DNA from: DATJGR01 sp963812255
GTDB lineage: Bacteria > Pseudomonadota > Gammaproteobacteria > Pseudomonadales > Azotimanducaceae
Assembly (NCBI GenBank): GCA_963812255.1
Contig: CAWEUM010000006.1
Location: 62,001 to 126,000 of the forward strand
Direction of reading: 5' to 3'
DNA: 64,000 nucleotides
This document shows positions 18,801 to 26,367 of this stretch, in pieces. Position numbers and translations under genes: made by a program. Below the pieces are notes generated by a model. It was not told where the DNA came from. It saw only the letters and a program-made list of their open reading frames with translations, and made no database searches. Every line of letters starts with the position of its first letter. The stretch's first letter is position 1.

Positions 18801-19285
18801 TCGCCGTACAATCCACGCCAGCGCAACGCAAAGCGTCGGGCGGCCGGGGCGTCGCCACGCAACAATGCGGCACCGACATCGCCGCGCGTTCCGCCCGACA
18901 ACAGAATCACGCCGTCGCTGTAGGTCTGGAGCCACTCGCGTGCGATGCAGCCCCGCTCCGTGGCGTCGAGATACGCCCTCGAAACCAGGGTGATAACGTT
19001 GCGGTAGCCGGTCTCGTCCGCGGCGAGAACGATGCAGCGGCAGCGCGCATCAGGATCGGCATCGATGTCGTAATAGCTCAGATCCGCGCCGATGATCGGT
19101 TTGACGCCCGCGCTCACGCACGCGTCGTAGAATTTGATCAAGCCAAACAGATTGGCACGGTCCGTTATCGCGACCGCCGGCATACCGAGTGCCACGGCAC
19201 GCTCGACGAGTTCACGCACCTTGACCAAACCGTCCGCGATCGAGTACTCGGTGTGCAACTTCAGATGAACGAAACCGTCATCCAT
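15800..19285 (-). CDS. dnaE: DNA polymerase III alpha subunit
   Basis: Catalytic subunit of the replicative polymerase. The 1161-residue protein has the N-terminal PHP domain (FVHLKLHTEYS), the polymerase core with PDFDIDF at residues 400-406 (catalytic Asp401 and Asp403, the same numbers as in E. coli), the third Asp in KFDFLGLKTL, the helix-hairpin-helix region and a C-terminal OB fold. The ATG at 19285 gives the family N-terminus, 4 bases after rnhB. The open frame to 19567 would run into rnhB. Confidence 0.98.
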   Translation of the reverse strand: MDDGFVHLKLHTEYSIADGLVKVRELVERAVALGMPAVAITDRANLFGLIKFYDACVSAGVKPIIGADLSYYDIDADPDARCRCIVLAADETGYRNVITLVSRAYLDATERGCIAREWLQTYSDGVILLSGGTRGDVGAALLRGDAPAARRFALRWRGLYGDRYYIELERTRRKGEDTYFSAAVALAGELDIAVVATNDVCFLERDDFEAHETRVCIQEGRTLNDPRRVRRYSEEQYFKSPAEMSALFADVPEALTNAVEIAKRCSVHIQLGTYFLPNYPLPDGIELDAYLIQLAREGLDARLALATQRGTDISDARRRVYSERLDVEVGIINQMGFAGYFLIVMEFVNWAKSQRIPVGPGRGSGVGSLVAYSLGITDLDPLEYDLLFERLLNPERVSMPDFDIDFCMIGRDAVIAHVAERYGHDSVSQIVTFGTMAAKAVVRDVARVQGKPYGLADKLSKLIPFEVGMTLQRAVAETPELRDFIADNEDVGEIMDMAYKLEGIVRNVGKHAGGVVIAPSKLTDFVPLYVVDGSSGVVSQFDKDDVERAGLVKFDFLGLKTLTIIDWTVAAINEARTHGDDPLDIARIPLDDPHVFDLLKRAETTAVFQFESRGMQSLLEQAKPDRFEDIIALGALFRPGPMELIPDFIKRKHGHDRVEYLDARIEPILSPTYGVMVYQEQVMQIAQVIGGYSLGAADLLRRAMGKKKPEEMAKHRDIFKAGALRNGVSESKAGQLFDLMEKFAGYGFNKSHSAAYAMVSYQTAWLKTHYPDQFMAAVLSADMQHTDKIVTLVDEVRRSQVPLDPPDINLSRFRFSVRDGRILYGLGAIRGIGEGSVVAICDSRERDGPFGDLYDFCRRIDSKKANRRAIEALIRAGAMDPFTKTNEDLDAVRSRLLAELDSALQGADQAARNAASGIDDLFGEPFAAPDAAHLRAANFRVRAWTRRERLDAEKDALGLYLTGHPIDDYLAEIREFAPQRIADLRVERGVQIVAGLVYSTRTMRNKRGETLAFTVLDDRSGRIELSVFSDVYEKHKQKIFKDAVLVVEGEVQPDEYNGALKMRVAQVHTMDDARRRFADCLQIDVCGDGISRDFARRLKALLEPHRHEGCPVAIAYRSQAAEGRLVLGADWCVAPSDELLQSLRNEFGAGQVGLHYRRSAA

Positions 19286-19289
19286 CGAG

Positions 19290-19949
19290 TCAAGGCCCGT
19301 CGTCGAACATCGCCACACCACCCAGTTGAAGCATGGGTGGCTCGAGCATCGGCGGTTCGAGCAGCGAATCGCGAATCGGTGCAAAGCTGCGCCGGTGTAA
19401 CGGACTAGGCCCGAATCGCTCGATGGCTTCGAGATGTGCCGCGGTCGCGTAACCTTTGTGGCGTTCGAAGCCATAGTTGGGGTAGTGCGCGGCGGCCCGA
19501 TCCATCTCGCCGTCGCGGAGCACCTTCGCGACAATGGATGCGGCGCTGATCGAGGCGATGCGATCATCGCCGCCGATCACGGCCACCGCCGGCATGGCCA
19601 GCCCCGGCGTGACGTTTCCATCTACATACACCACGTCTGGGCGTACCGAGAGATTTGCCACCGCGCGCTGCATCGCGAGCAGACTCGCGCGCAGAATGTT
19701 CAGCTGATCGATCTCGTCCACTTCGGCACGGCCGATACCCACTGCGAGCGCCTGCGACTCGATGATCTGGGCGAGTTCCGCGCGGCGCGCCGCGCTGAGT
19801 TTCTTCGAATCGCGAAGTCCCGCAATCGGGCAGGCCGGATCGAGAATTACAGCGGCTGCAACGACGGGGCCGGCCAGCGGTCCGCGGCCTACCTCATCGA
19901 CGCCGGCGAGCATCAGGATCGGCATCGGTTGGTCGTCGAACAGATCCAT
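19290..19949 (-). CDS. rnhB: Ribonuclease HII
   Basis: Removes ribonucleotides from DNA. The 219-residue protein has the catalytic opening AGVDEVGRGPLAGP (Asp18, Glu19), DSKKLS and SIVAKVLRD. The C-terminus carries a short tandem duplication, LEPPM twice, encoded by two 15-bp units near 19331-19362. This lies outside the catalytic core and is followed by an acidic tail. The lpxB-rnhB-dnaE order is conserved; rnhB starts within one base of the lpxB stop. Confidence 0.96.
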   Translation of the reverse strand: MDLFDDQPMPILMLAGVDEVGRGPLAGPVVAAAVILDPACPIAGLRDSKKLSAARRAELAQIIESQALAVGIGRAEVDEIDQLNILRASLLAMQRAVANLSVRPDVVYVDGNVTPGLAMPAVAVIGGDDRIASISAASIVAKVLRDGEMDRAAAHYPNYGFERHKGYATAAHLEAIERFGPSPLHRRSFAPIRDSLLEPPMLEPPMLQLGGVAMFDDGP

Positions 19950-21172
19950 CAGCGATCGGCCATCGACAGCACCGCGGCCGCAGCGCGCTGGTTGGCACCG
20001 CGCCGCAACGACGCGTGCAACGCGCGGAAGTCGGTGAGATGTGCACCATTGCGCCCGCGTTCCAGTTCTGCAATCAACGCGCGCGCGAGGCGTTCGGGTT
20101 GCGCGTCGTACTGCAACAGTTCCGGAACCAGCCGCCGGCCGGCCAGAATATTCGGCAACGCGACGAATGGTGTGCGCAGCAGGGCTTTCACGATCCGGTA
20201 GCTTAACGCGCCGAGACGATAGGTCACTACCATCGGTTTGCCGAACAGCATCGCTTCGAGCGTGCCGGTGCCGGATTTCACCAACGCGCCATTCGCCGCC
20301 GCGAGCGCCTGATGCGCGTCACCCTGCAGCAGTCGCACATCGAGCCGTGGAAATCGCTTGGTCAGTTCGACCATCGTCGCCCACGATCGCTCATCCACGC
20401 ACGGAATCAAATACAAGACACAGCCGAGCTCCGCATCGATGAGCTGCGCGGTCTGCAAGAACAGCTCCGCATGCGCGCGAATCTCCGACGCGCGGCTACC
20501 CGGCAGCAACGCGATCGTCATTTGCGCGGGGGCAATGCCGAGCGCCACCCGCGCCTGGGCCGTGACGTCGACCGGTTCGATCGCGTCGGCCAACGGATGT
20601 CCGACGAATTCCGCGTGCACGCCGTGTTCCTCGTACAGCGGCGGCTCGAACGGATACAAGGTCAGTACCAGATCCGCCGCGCGGCCGATGCGTTTGACGC
20701 GGCCACGCCGCCACGCATACACGCTCGGACTGACGTAATGCACGGTCGCAATGCCGCGCCGCTTCAGCAGCCGCTCCAGCAACAGATTGAAAACATTGAA
20801 ATCGACGCCAACGAAGACATCGGGCCGTTCGGTCAGAAAGGCGCGGCGCAGCATTCGAATGACACGAAGCAATGTGGGAAATCGCTTCACCGGTTCGACG
20901 AAGCCGTTCATCGAAAACGCGCTCATGGCGCACAGCGGTTCGAGCCCCTGCGCCAGCATCAGCGGTCCGCCGATCCCGCGGAAACGCACTTCCGGCACCT
21001 GCACCCGCAGCGCCTGCATCAAACCCGCTCCAAGCAGATCTCCGGATGGTTCTCCCGCGAGGATGCCGACGCTGAGGTGCTGCCGTTCAATCGCCGTTGC
21101 CCTCGCGTCGTCCGCGAATGATGCCCCAACGCGACTCGGCGACGCTGGCTTTGAACAACGCCACTTCGGCAT
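19949..21172 (-). CDS. lpxB: Lipid-A-disaccharide synthase
   Basis: Condenses UDP-2,3-diacylglucosamine with lipid X to form the lipid A disaccharide, at the inner face of the inner membrane. Motifs present: LAGEPSGDLLGAGL, PDVFVGVDFNVFN, YVSPSVYAWRRGRV, LLPGSRASEI and KSGTGTLEAMLFGKPMVV. The start is unresolved. The first ATG (21172) and a TTG (21193) lie well inside lpxA and add about 27-34 residues unlike LpxB. An ATT at 21091, overlapping the lpxA stop as ATTGA, would give a product opening (M)ERQHLSVGILAGE, which matches the length of the E. coli N-terminus. Confidence 0.93.
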   Translation of the reverse strand: MPKWRCSKPASPSRVGASFADDARATAIERQHLSVGILAGEPSGDLLGAGLMQALRVQVPEVRFRGIGGPLMLAQGLEPLCAMSAFSMNGFVEPVKRFPTLLRVIRMLRRAFLTERPDVFVGVDFNVFNLLLERLLKRRGIATVHYVSPSVYAWRRGRVKRIGRAADLVLTLYPFEPPLYEEHGVHAEFVGHPLADAIEPVDVTAQARVALGIAPAQMTIALLPGSRASEIRAHAELFLQTAQLIDAELGCVLYLIPCVDERSWATMVELTKRFPRLDVRLLQGDAHQALAAANGALVKSGTGTLEAMLFGKPMVVTYRLGALSYRIVKALLRTPFVALPNILAGRRLVPELLQYDAQPERLARALIAELERGRNGAHLTDFRALHASLRRGANQRAAAAVLSMADR

Positions 21173-21881
21173 GACGCTCGGCAAGTGGTCCAATCTGAAC
21201 CAATGCCTCCTTCACACCGAGGCCCTGGCCGTAGACGATCCGATATGCGTCGCGCAGCGCACTGACCGCTGCCTCGGCAATACCGTGGCGGCGCATGCCC
21301 TCGATGTTCAGACCAACCGCACCGGCGGGATTGCCGCTGACGGTGACGAACGCCGGCACGTCCTTTAGGACCAGACTCATTCCGCCGATGTGCGCGTACG
21401 CGCCGACGCGCCGATATTGCGGTATGCCGGCGTAGCCGCCGAAATTCGCGTGGTCGCCAACGACCACATGGCCCGAAACGGATGCATTGTTCGCCATGAT
21501 CACGTGATCGCCCAGGACGCAGTCATGGCCAACATGTACGTATGCCATCAGCAGATTGCCGTTGCCGATGACGGTGCGTCCCTGCCCTTGCACTGTGCCC
21601 CGATGGATCGTCACGCCTTCCCGAATGACATTGTCGTCGCCGATCAGCAGAGTGGTCGGTTCACCGCCGTAGATGAGGGCCGGCGTATCTTCACCGACCG
21701 TCGCGAACTGGAAGATCCGGTTATTGCGCCCGATGCGCGTCGGCCCCTTGAGGATCACGTGCGACGCGACCCGACAACCGTCGCCGATCGCGACATCGGC
21801 GCCGACGATCGTCCATGGGCCGATCGCAACGTTGTGACCGATGACCGCGCTCGGATCGATGATCGCGCGTGGATCGATCAT
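21087..21881 (-). CDS. lpxA: UDP-N-acetylglucosamine acyltransferase
   Basis: First step of lipid A synthesis: transfers 3-hydroxyacyl from ACP to UDP-GlcNAc. The 264-residue left-handed beta-helix protein begins MIDPRAIIDPSAVIG and keeps the equivalents of E. coli His122, His125 (catalytic) and His144 as His116, His119 and His138. The position of E. coli His160 (VHQF) is Pro154 (IPQY), which is unusual. Gly167 aligns with E. coli Gly173 of the acyl ruler, suggesting C14 chains (inference). The ATG at 21881 is chosen by homology; fabZ ends 31 bases upstream. Confidence 0.97.
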   Translation of the reverse strand: MIDPRAIIDPSAVIGHNVAIGPWTIVGADVAIGDGCRVASHVILKGPTRIGRNNRIFQFATVGEDTPALIYGGEPTTLLIGDDNVIREGVTIHRGTVQGQGRTVIGNGNLLMAYVHVGHDCVLGDHVIMANNASVSGHVVVGDHANFGGYAGIPQYRRVGAYAHIGGMSLVLKDVPAFVTVSGNPAGAVGLNIEGMRRHGIAEAAVSALRDAYRIVYGQGLGVKEALVQIGPLAERHAEVALFKASVAESRWGIIRGRREGNGD

Positions 21882-21912
21882 TGCGGTCGCGGAACCGCGC
21901 CGATACCCGACA

Positions 21913-22350
21913 TCAGATCGTCTTCTCGACACAAATGATCTCTGCCTCGCACGCCAGATCACCCTCGACATACGCGGCGCAGGCGAACTTAATCACACGG
22001 CGTTTGTCGGCGATGATCTTCGACTCCATGTCGAGTCGATCCCCCGGCACCACGGGGCGTTTGAATCGCGCGCGATCGACCCCACCGAGGTAGTACAACG
22101 AACCGTCTGCGGCCTTACGGTTCTTGGTCTTGAACGCAAGGATGCCTGAGAGTTGTGCCATCGCTTCGACCATCAAGACGCCCGGCATGACGGGATTGCC
22201 CGGGAAGTGACCATTGAAGAATATCTCGTTCACCGAAATGTTCTTGTAGCCATTGATCGCCTCGCCAGGTTCCACCGAGGTGACCCGATCCACCAGCAGA
22301 AACGGGTATCGATGCGGTAGATACTCGGAGATTTCCTTGATGTCCATCAT
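21913..22350 (-). CDS. fabZ: 3-hydroxyacyl-ACP dehydratase FabZ
   Basis: Dehydrates 3-hydroxyacyl-ACP in fatty acid elongation and competes with LpxA for 3-hydroxyacyl-ACP. The 145-residue hot-dog-fold protein has LPHRYPFLLVDR, the catalytic His48 (NGHFPGNP) and Glu62 (MVEAMAQ), and RFKRPVVPGD. Two ATG codons in tandem (22350 and 22347) are possible starts. It lies in the conserved lpxD-fabZ-lpxA-lpxB order. Confidence 0.97.
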   Translation of the reverse strand: MMDIKEISEYLPHRYPFLLVDRVTSVEPGEAINGYKNISVNEIFFNGHFPGNPVMPGVLMVEAMAQLSGILAFKTKNRKAADGSLYYLGGVDRARFKRPVVPGDRLDMESKIIADKRRVIKFACAAYVEGDLACEAEIICVEKTI

Positions 22351-22417
22351 CTATTGACGCCCCCGCGCCACGCTGCGATCGTTGGCAACTCTGGCATATT
22401 CGGTGATGTGAAGATCG

Positions 22418-23449
22418 CTATCGACGTGACGTTTCGAGTCGCGCGACCCGCTTAGCCAGCGCATCGAGTTCGGCAAATCTGAGAGCATTGCGCTTCCATT
22501 TGCGTGTCGCACTATGTAACACGCCGCCCGAATAGACGCCAGGATTCGCGATCGATCGACTGACGTGCGTCATACCGCTGACGACCACATGATCGACGAT
22601 CCGAATCGGTCCGTCGCCGCCGATCCCGACACCGCCAGCGAGCACACAGTACGCCCCGACACGCGTACTTCCGACGATGCCCACGCAACCGCAGATCACT
22701 GTGTGATCGCCGATCACACAGTTGTGGCCGATCTGAACCTGATTGTCGATCTTCACGCCGGTGCCGATGACGGTGTCGTCGATCGTGCCTCGATCGACCG
22801 TTGTGGCGGCACCAATGCTGACATCCTCGCCCAGCAGGACGCCGCCGAGCTGCGCAATTTCATGTTGTCTGCCGCGGTCGTCGGCTGCAAAGCCGAACCC
22901 ATCGGCGCCGATCACCGCACCACTGTGCACAATGCTGCGCGCACCGATTCGGACTCTGCGATACAGCGTCACCGAGGCCATCAGACGCACATCGTCGCCG
23001 AGTTCGCTCGACGCACCGATCACGCAGTTGGGGCCGATGACGACCCGCTCGCCGATGCGGCAGTTCGCGCCCACGACGACATTGGGACCGATCGATACGT
23101 CTGCACCGACCTGCGTGGAGCCATCCACCACCGCAGACGCGTGAACCTCCGGCTTGGGTGGCCTGTCATCCCCGAACAAACGTGCCAGGCGCGCAAATGC
23201 AAGGTACGGATTCGGCGTAACCAGTGCATGAGTGGGACACTGTGCGAGGTCTTCGGCTCGAAGAATGACAGCGGTCGCTTTAGTACGCGCGAGCAGGGGC
23301 CGATAGGCGCGACTGGATAAATGCGTCAGATCGCCCGGTTCGGCGTGTTCGAGGCTGCCGAGTCCGCTGATGAGGGCGCCCGCATCGCCTTCGACGCGGG
23401 CATCTATGCGCTGTGCCAGATCACCGAGTGTGAAGGTGATTCCAGCCAC
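22418..23449 (-). CDS. lpxD: UDP-3-O-(3-hydroxyacyl)glucosamine N-acyltransferase
   Basis: Third lipid A step: adds the N-linked 3-hydroxyacyl chain. The 343-residue protein has the N-terminal uridine-binding domain (ISGLGSLEHAEPGDLTHLSS), a long hexapeptide-repeat beta-helix, the catalytic His242 in QIGHNCVIG, and the C-terminal helix. It starts 7 bases after the ompH stop. Length and motifs are normal. Confidence 0.97.
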   Translation of the reverse strand: MAGITFTLGDLAQRIDARVEGDAGALISGLGSLEHAEPGDLTHLSSRAYRPLLARTKATAVILRAEDLAQCPTHALVTPNPYLAFARLARLFGDDRPPKPEVHASAVVDGSTQVGADVSIGPNVVVGANCRIGERVVIGPNCVIGASSELGDDVRLMASVTLYRRVRIGARSIVHSGAVIGADGFGFAADDRGRQHEIAQLGGVLLGEDVSIGAATTVDRGTIDDTVIGTGVKIDNQVQIGHNCVIGDHTVICGCVGIVGSTRVGAYCVLAGGVGIGGDGPIRIVDHVVVSGMTHVSRSIANPGVYSGGVLHSATRKWKRNALRFAELDALAKRVARLETSRR

Positions 23450-23456
23450 GGCTCGC

Positions 23457-23963
23457 TCACTTCTTCTGGTTCAGCTTCTCCGTGACCTGTCCGGTGATGT
23501 CGTACTTTGGATCGGCATACAGAACATTCTGTTTGTGAATGACGATATCGTACTGGCCCTTGGCAATGAGATCGTTCAGCGCCGCCTGAAACTTTGGCGC
23601 CATCTTCTGCAGGATGTCCTGCTGACGCTCGTTGACGGTCTTCTGCAATTTGTTGACCTGGAACTGATAGTCGATCTGTTTGTCTTCGATTTCTTTCTGC
23701 AGCTTGCGCTTTTCAGGATCGCTCATGACATCGCCATCCTTGTTCAGTTTCTCCTGCATCTGGTTGATCGACGTACCCAGACTCTTGACGGTCTTCTGAT
23801 CAGGAGCGAGATCGCTCTCGAGTTTGGCGATCATTGCTTTGGCCTCTTCACTTTCGCCAATTGCGCGTTGCGCGTTCACCACGGCGACTTTCAGTTCCGC
23901 AAAAGCGCTGCCAGCCACCAACAGCAAACCGGGAAGTAGCATCAATCGAAGCATTTTTACCAC
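23457..23963 (-). CDS. ompH: Periplasmic chaperone OmpH (Skp family)
   Basis: Holds unfolded outer-membrane proteins in the periplasm on their way to the Bam complex. The 168-residue product has a signal peptide (MLRLMLLPGLLLVAGSAFA) followed by a long charged helical region predicted as coiled coil, and the C-terminal YDIVIHKQNVLYADPKYDIT segment. The GTG at 23963 is chosen because AAGGAG (23970-23975) lies 6 bases upstream. The first ATG (23954) is 9 bases further in and also keeps the signal peptide. It follows bamA directly. Confidence 0.93.
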   Translation of the reverse strand: MVKMLRLMLLPGLLLVAGSAFAELKVAVVNAQRAIGESEEAKAMIAKLESDLAPDQKTVKSLGTSINQMQEKLNKDGDVMSDPEKRKLQKEIEDKQIDYQFQVNKLQKTVNERQQDILQKMAPKFQAALNDLIAKGQYDIVIHKQNVLYADPKYDITGQVTEKLNQKK

Positions 23964-24020
23964 CGGGGTCTCCTTTGTGGTTGTTCGGTACAGGGTGTTC
24001 GGGACGGCGCGCATGTTACA

Positions 24021-26354
24021 TCAGAACGTTCTGCCGAGTTCAAACTGGAAGAACTCGGTCTCATCCGTCTTGCTGTAGTTGAACGCTTTCGCAATGCCGA
24101 ACGTCATCGGGCCGAATCCGGTGATCCACGTCAGACTGAAACCGACCGAATAGCGCAATAAATTCAGATCGACGTTGTCGCAGACAACGCTGACGCTGGG
24201 ACACCTGCTGTTGAACACGTTGCCCGCGTCGACGAAGAGCACTGGCCGCATTGAGCGGTTGTCCTTGACGAATGGCATCGGGAAGATGATTTCCGCGCCG
24301 CCGACGATCAGCGTATTGCCGCCAAACGGCTGGCCCTTCGATGTATAAGGATCGTATTGTGAGGGCGTTGACAGCGGCCCGAGAGTGTTTTGTTTGAAAC
24401 CCCGGACCGAACCGAAACCACCCGCGTAGAAGTTTTCGTAGAACGGCAAGCCGTTGCTGCCGCTGTAGTTGTCGCCGTAGCCCAGTTCACCATGCAGACG
24501 CAACGTGTAGGTCTGCGTGAGCGGCACGAATATCTGGTCTCGGTAGTCGAGCTTGTAGAACATCAGATCACTCAACGGCAGCGACAGCTCGAGCGACAGC
24601 GTCTGCGAGCGGCCGCGCGTCGGGAACAGCCCCCTGTTCAACGTCGAACTCGACCAACTCAGATTGGCCTTGTAGTTCAGAAACGTATCACCCTCGTCGG
24701 CGATGAACTGAGTGATCTCCTGTGCGGAGTAGTAGCCCGCCTTCAGCTTCGTGTGTTCCGCGGTCAAACCGAAGCCGATACGCTGCGTCTCTCCGATTGG
24801 AAACCCGAAGTTCACGCCGGCACCGTACGCATCGGTCGAATACGTGGCGATGTTCTGCTGCTGGAAGTCGGTCTGCCGAAAGAACAGGTTGTAACCACGG
24901 CTGATGCCGTCGAGTGTGAAATAGGGGTCGAAGTAGTTGAACGCAACGGCGCGTTGATACTGGCTCCAGCTGACGTTCAGCGACATGCTGTTGCCGGTGC
25001 CGAGCACATTTGATTCCTGATAACCCGCGCCAACGATCAATCCGGACGCTTGGGCGTAGCCAAGCGTTGCCGAGATGCTGCCGGATGGCTGCTCTTCGAC
25101 GCTGAATTTGACGTCGACCTGATCGTCGGTGCCGGCGACCTCCGGCGTCTCGACGTTGACGTCTTTGAAAAAGCCCAGCCGCTCCAGTCGCGTCTTCGAC
25201 AACTCGATCAATGCCGTCGACGCCCAGCCGCCCTCCATCTGACGCATCTCCCGCCGGAGCACCTCGTCCTGCGTGACGGTATTGCCCTTGAATTCGATTC
25301 GTCGAACGTAGGCGCGTTTGCCGGCTTCGACCATGAAGCGAACGTCCACCGTGCCGTCGTCGTGCACTTGCGGCACGCCGGAAGCACTGGCAAAAGTGTA
25401 TCCCGAATTACCCAACGCCTTGGTCAAGCGATCCTCGCTCGCCGTAACCAACGCACCCGAGAAGACCTGGCCACTCTGCACGAGCAGCAGCGAGCGCAGC
25501 GCGTCCGGCGATACATCGTGTAACTCACCGACCAGTTCCACTTTGGCGATCTTGTAGATACCACCCTCGGTGACGTTGATCGTGATGTAGACGTGACGCT
25601 TGTCGGGCGAGATGCTGACTTGCGTGGAATCGACGTTGAAGGTGACATAGCCGCGATCCTTGTAGTAGGACTCGAGCTTTTCGAGATCCCCCTTCAGCTT
25701 CTCCTTCGAGTATTTGTCGTCGTTCTTCAGAAACGAAAAGAAGCTCGGCGTCTTCAGTTCGAACACGTCGCGCAGCTCCGATTCGCTGAAGGCACGATTG
25801 CCGACGACGTTGATGTGTTCGATCGTCGACGTCTTGCCTTCCTTGATGTTGATGTGAATCGCGACGCGGTTGCGCGGCAGGTCCTCGACGTTGGTATCGA
25901 TGCTCGCGCCATAACGTCCTTGCGCAACGTACTGCCGGGACAGTTCGAGATCGACCCGCTCCAATGTCGATTGCTTGAAGATCTCGCCTTCTTTCAATCC
26001 CTGCTTGCCAAGCCCTTCGAGCAGCGCATCGGTCTTGATCGACTTGTTGCCTTTGATCTCGATCGAATCGATCGCGGGTCGCTCGACAACGGTCACGATC
26101 AGCGCGCCCCCGTCGCGTGTCATTTTGACGTCGCGAAAATAGCCGGACTGAAACACCAGCCGGATCAGACGCCGGATCGTGGCCGCATCGATCGTATCGC
26201 CGATGTTGACCGGCAACAGGTTGAACACCGTTCCAGCGGACACGCGCTGCAGCCCTTGAATGCGGATATCCGTTACGGTGAACGTGTCGGCGAGCGCAAG
26301 GCTCGGCCACAGCAGCGCGATGGCGAACCATCGCTTCAACGTTCCCCCAACCAT
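24021..26354 (-). CDS. bamA: Outer membrane protein assembly factor BamA
   Basis: Omp85-family core of the Bam complex that folds and inserts beta-barrel proteins. The 777-residue precursor has a signal peptide (cleavage after ALA near residue 22), five POTRA domains (about 23-420) and a C-terminal 16-strand barrel. The loop 6 motif GSVRGF is visible, and the last residue is Phe (FELGRTF), the Bam-recognised signature. The rseP-bamA-ompH-lpxD order is standard and links protease, assembly machine and chaperone. Confidence 0.98.
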   Translation of the reverse strand: MVGGTLKRWFAIALLWPSLALADTFTVTDIRIQGLQRVSAGTVFNLLPVNIGDTIDAATIRRLIRLVFQSGYFRDVKMTRDGGALIVTVVERPAIDSIEIKGNKSIKTDALLEGLGKQGLKEGEIFKQSTLERVDLELSRQYVAQGRYGASIDTNVEDLPRNRVAIHINIKEGKTSTIEHINVVGNRAFSESELRDVFELKTPSFFSFLKNDDKYSKEKLKGDLEKLESYYKDRGYVTFNVDSTQVSISPDKRHVYITINVTEGGIYKIAKVELVGELHDVSPDALRSLLLVQSGQVFSGALVTASEDRLTKALGNSGYTFASASGVPQVHDDGTVDVRFMVEAGKRAYVRRIEFKGNTVTQDEVLRREMRQMEGGWASTALIELSKTRLERLGFFKDVNVETPEVAGTDDQVDVKFSVEEQPSGSISATLGYAQASGLIVGAGYQESNVLGTGNSMSLNVSWSQYQRAVAFNYFDPYFTLDGISRGYNLFFRQTDFQQQNIATYSTDAYGAGVNFGFPIGETQRIGFGLTAEHTKLKAGYYSAQEITQFIADEGDTFLNYKANLSWSSSTLNRGLFPTRGRSQTLSLELSLPLSDLMFYKLDYRDQIFVPLTQTYTLRLHGELGYGDNYSGSNGLPFYENFYAGGFGSVRGFKQNTLGPLSTPSQYDPYTSKGQPFGGNTLIVGGAEIIFPMPFVKDNRSMRPVLFVDAGNVFNSRCPSVSVVCDNVDLNLLRYSVGFSLTWITGFGPMTFGIAKAFNYSKTDETEFFQFELGRTF

Positions 26355-26367
26355 GGACGTCCTCGGG

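Noticed and set aside
17504..19408. Open frame of 634 codons opposite dnaE
   Set aside because: Same composition artefact; dnaE on the other strand has every expected motif.
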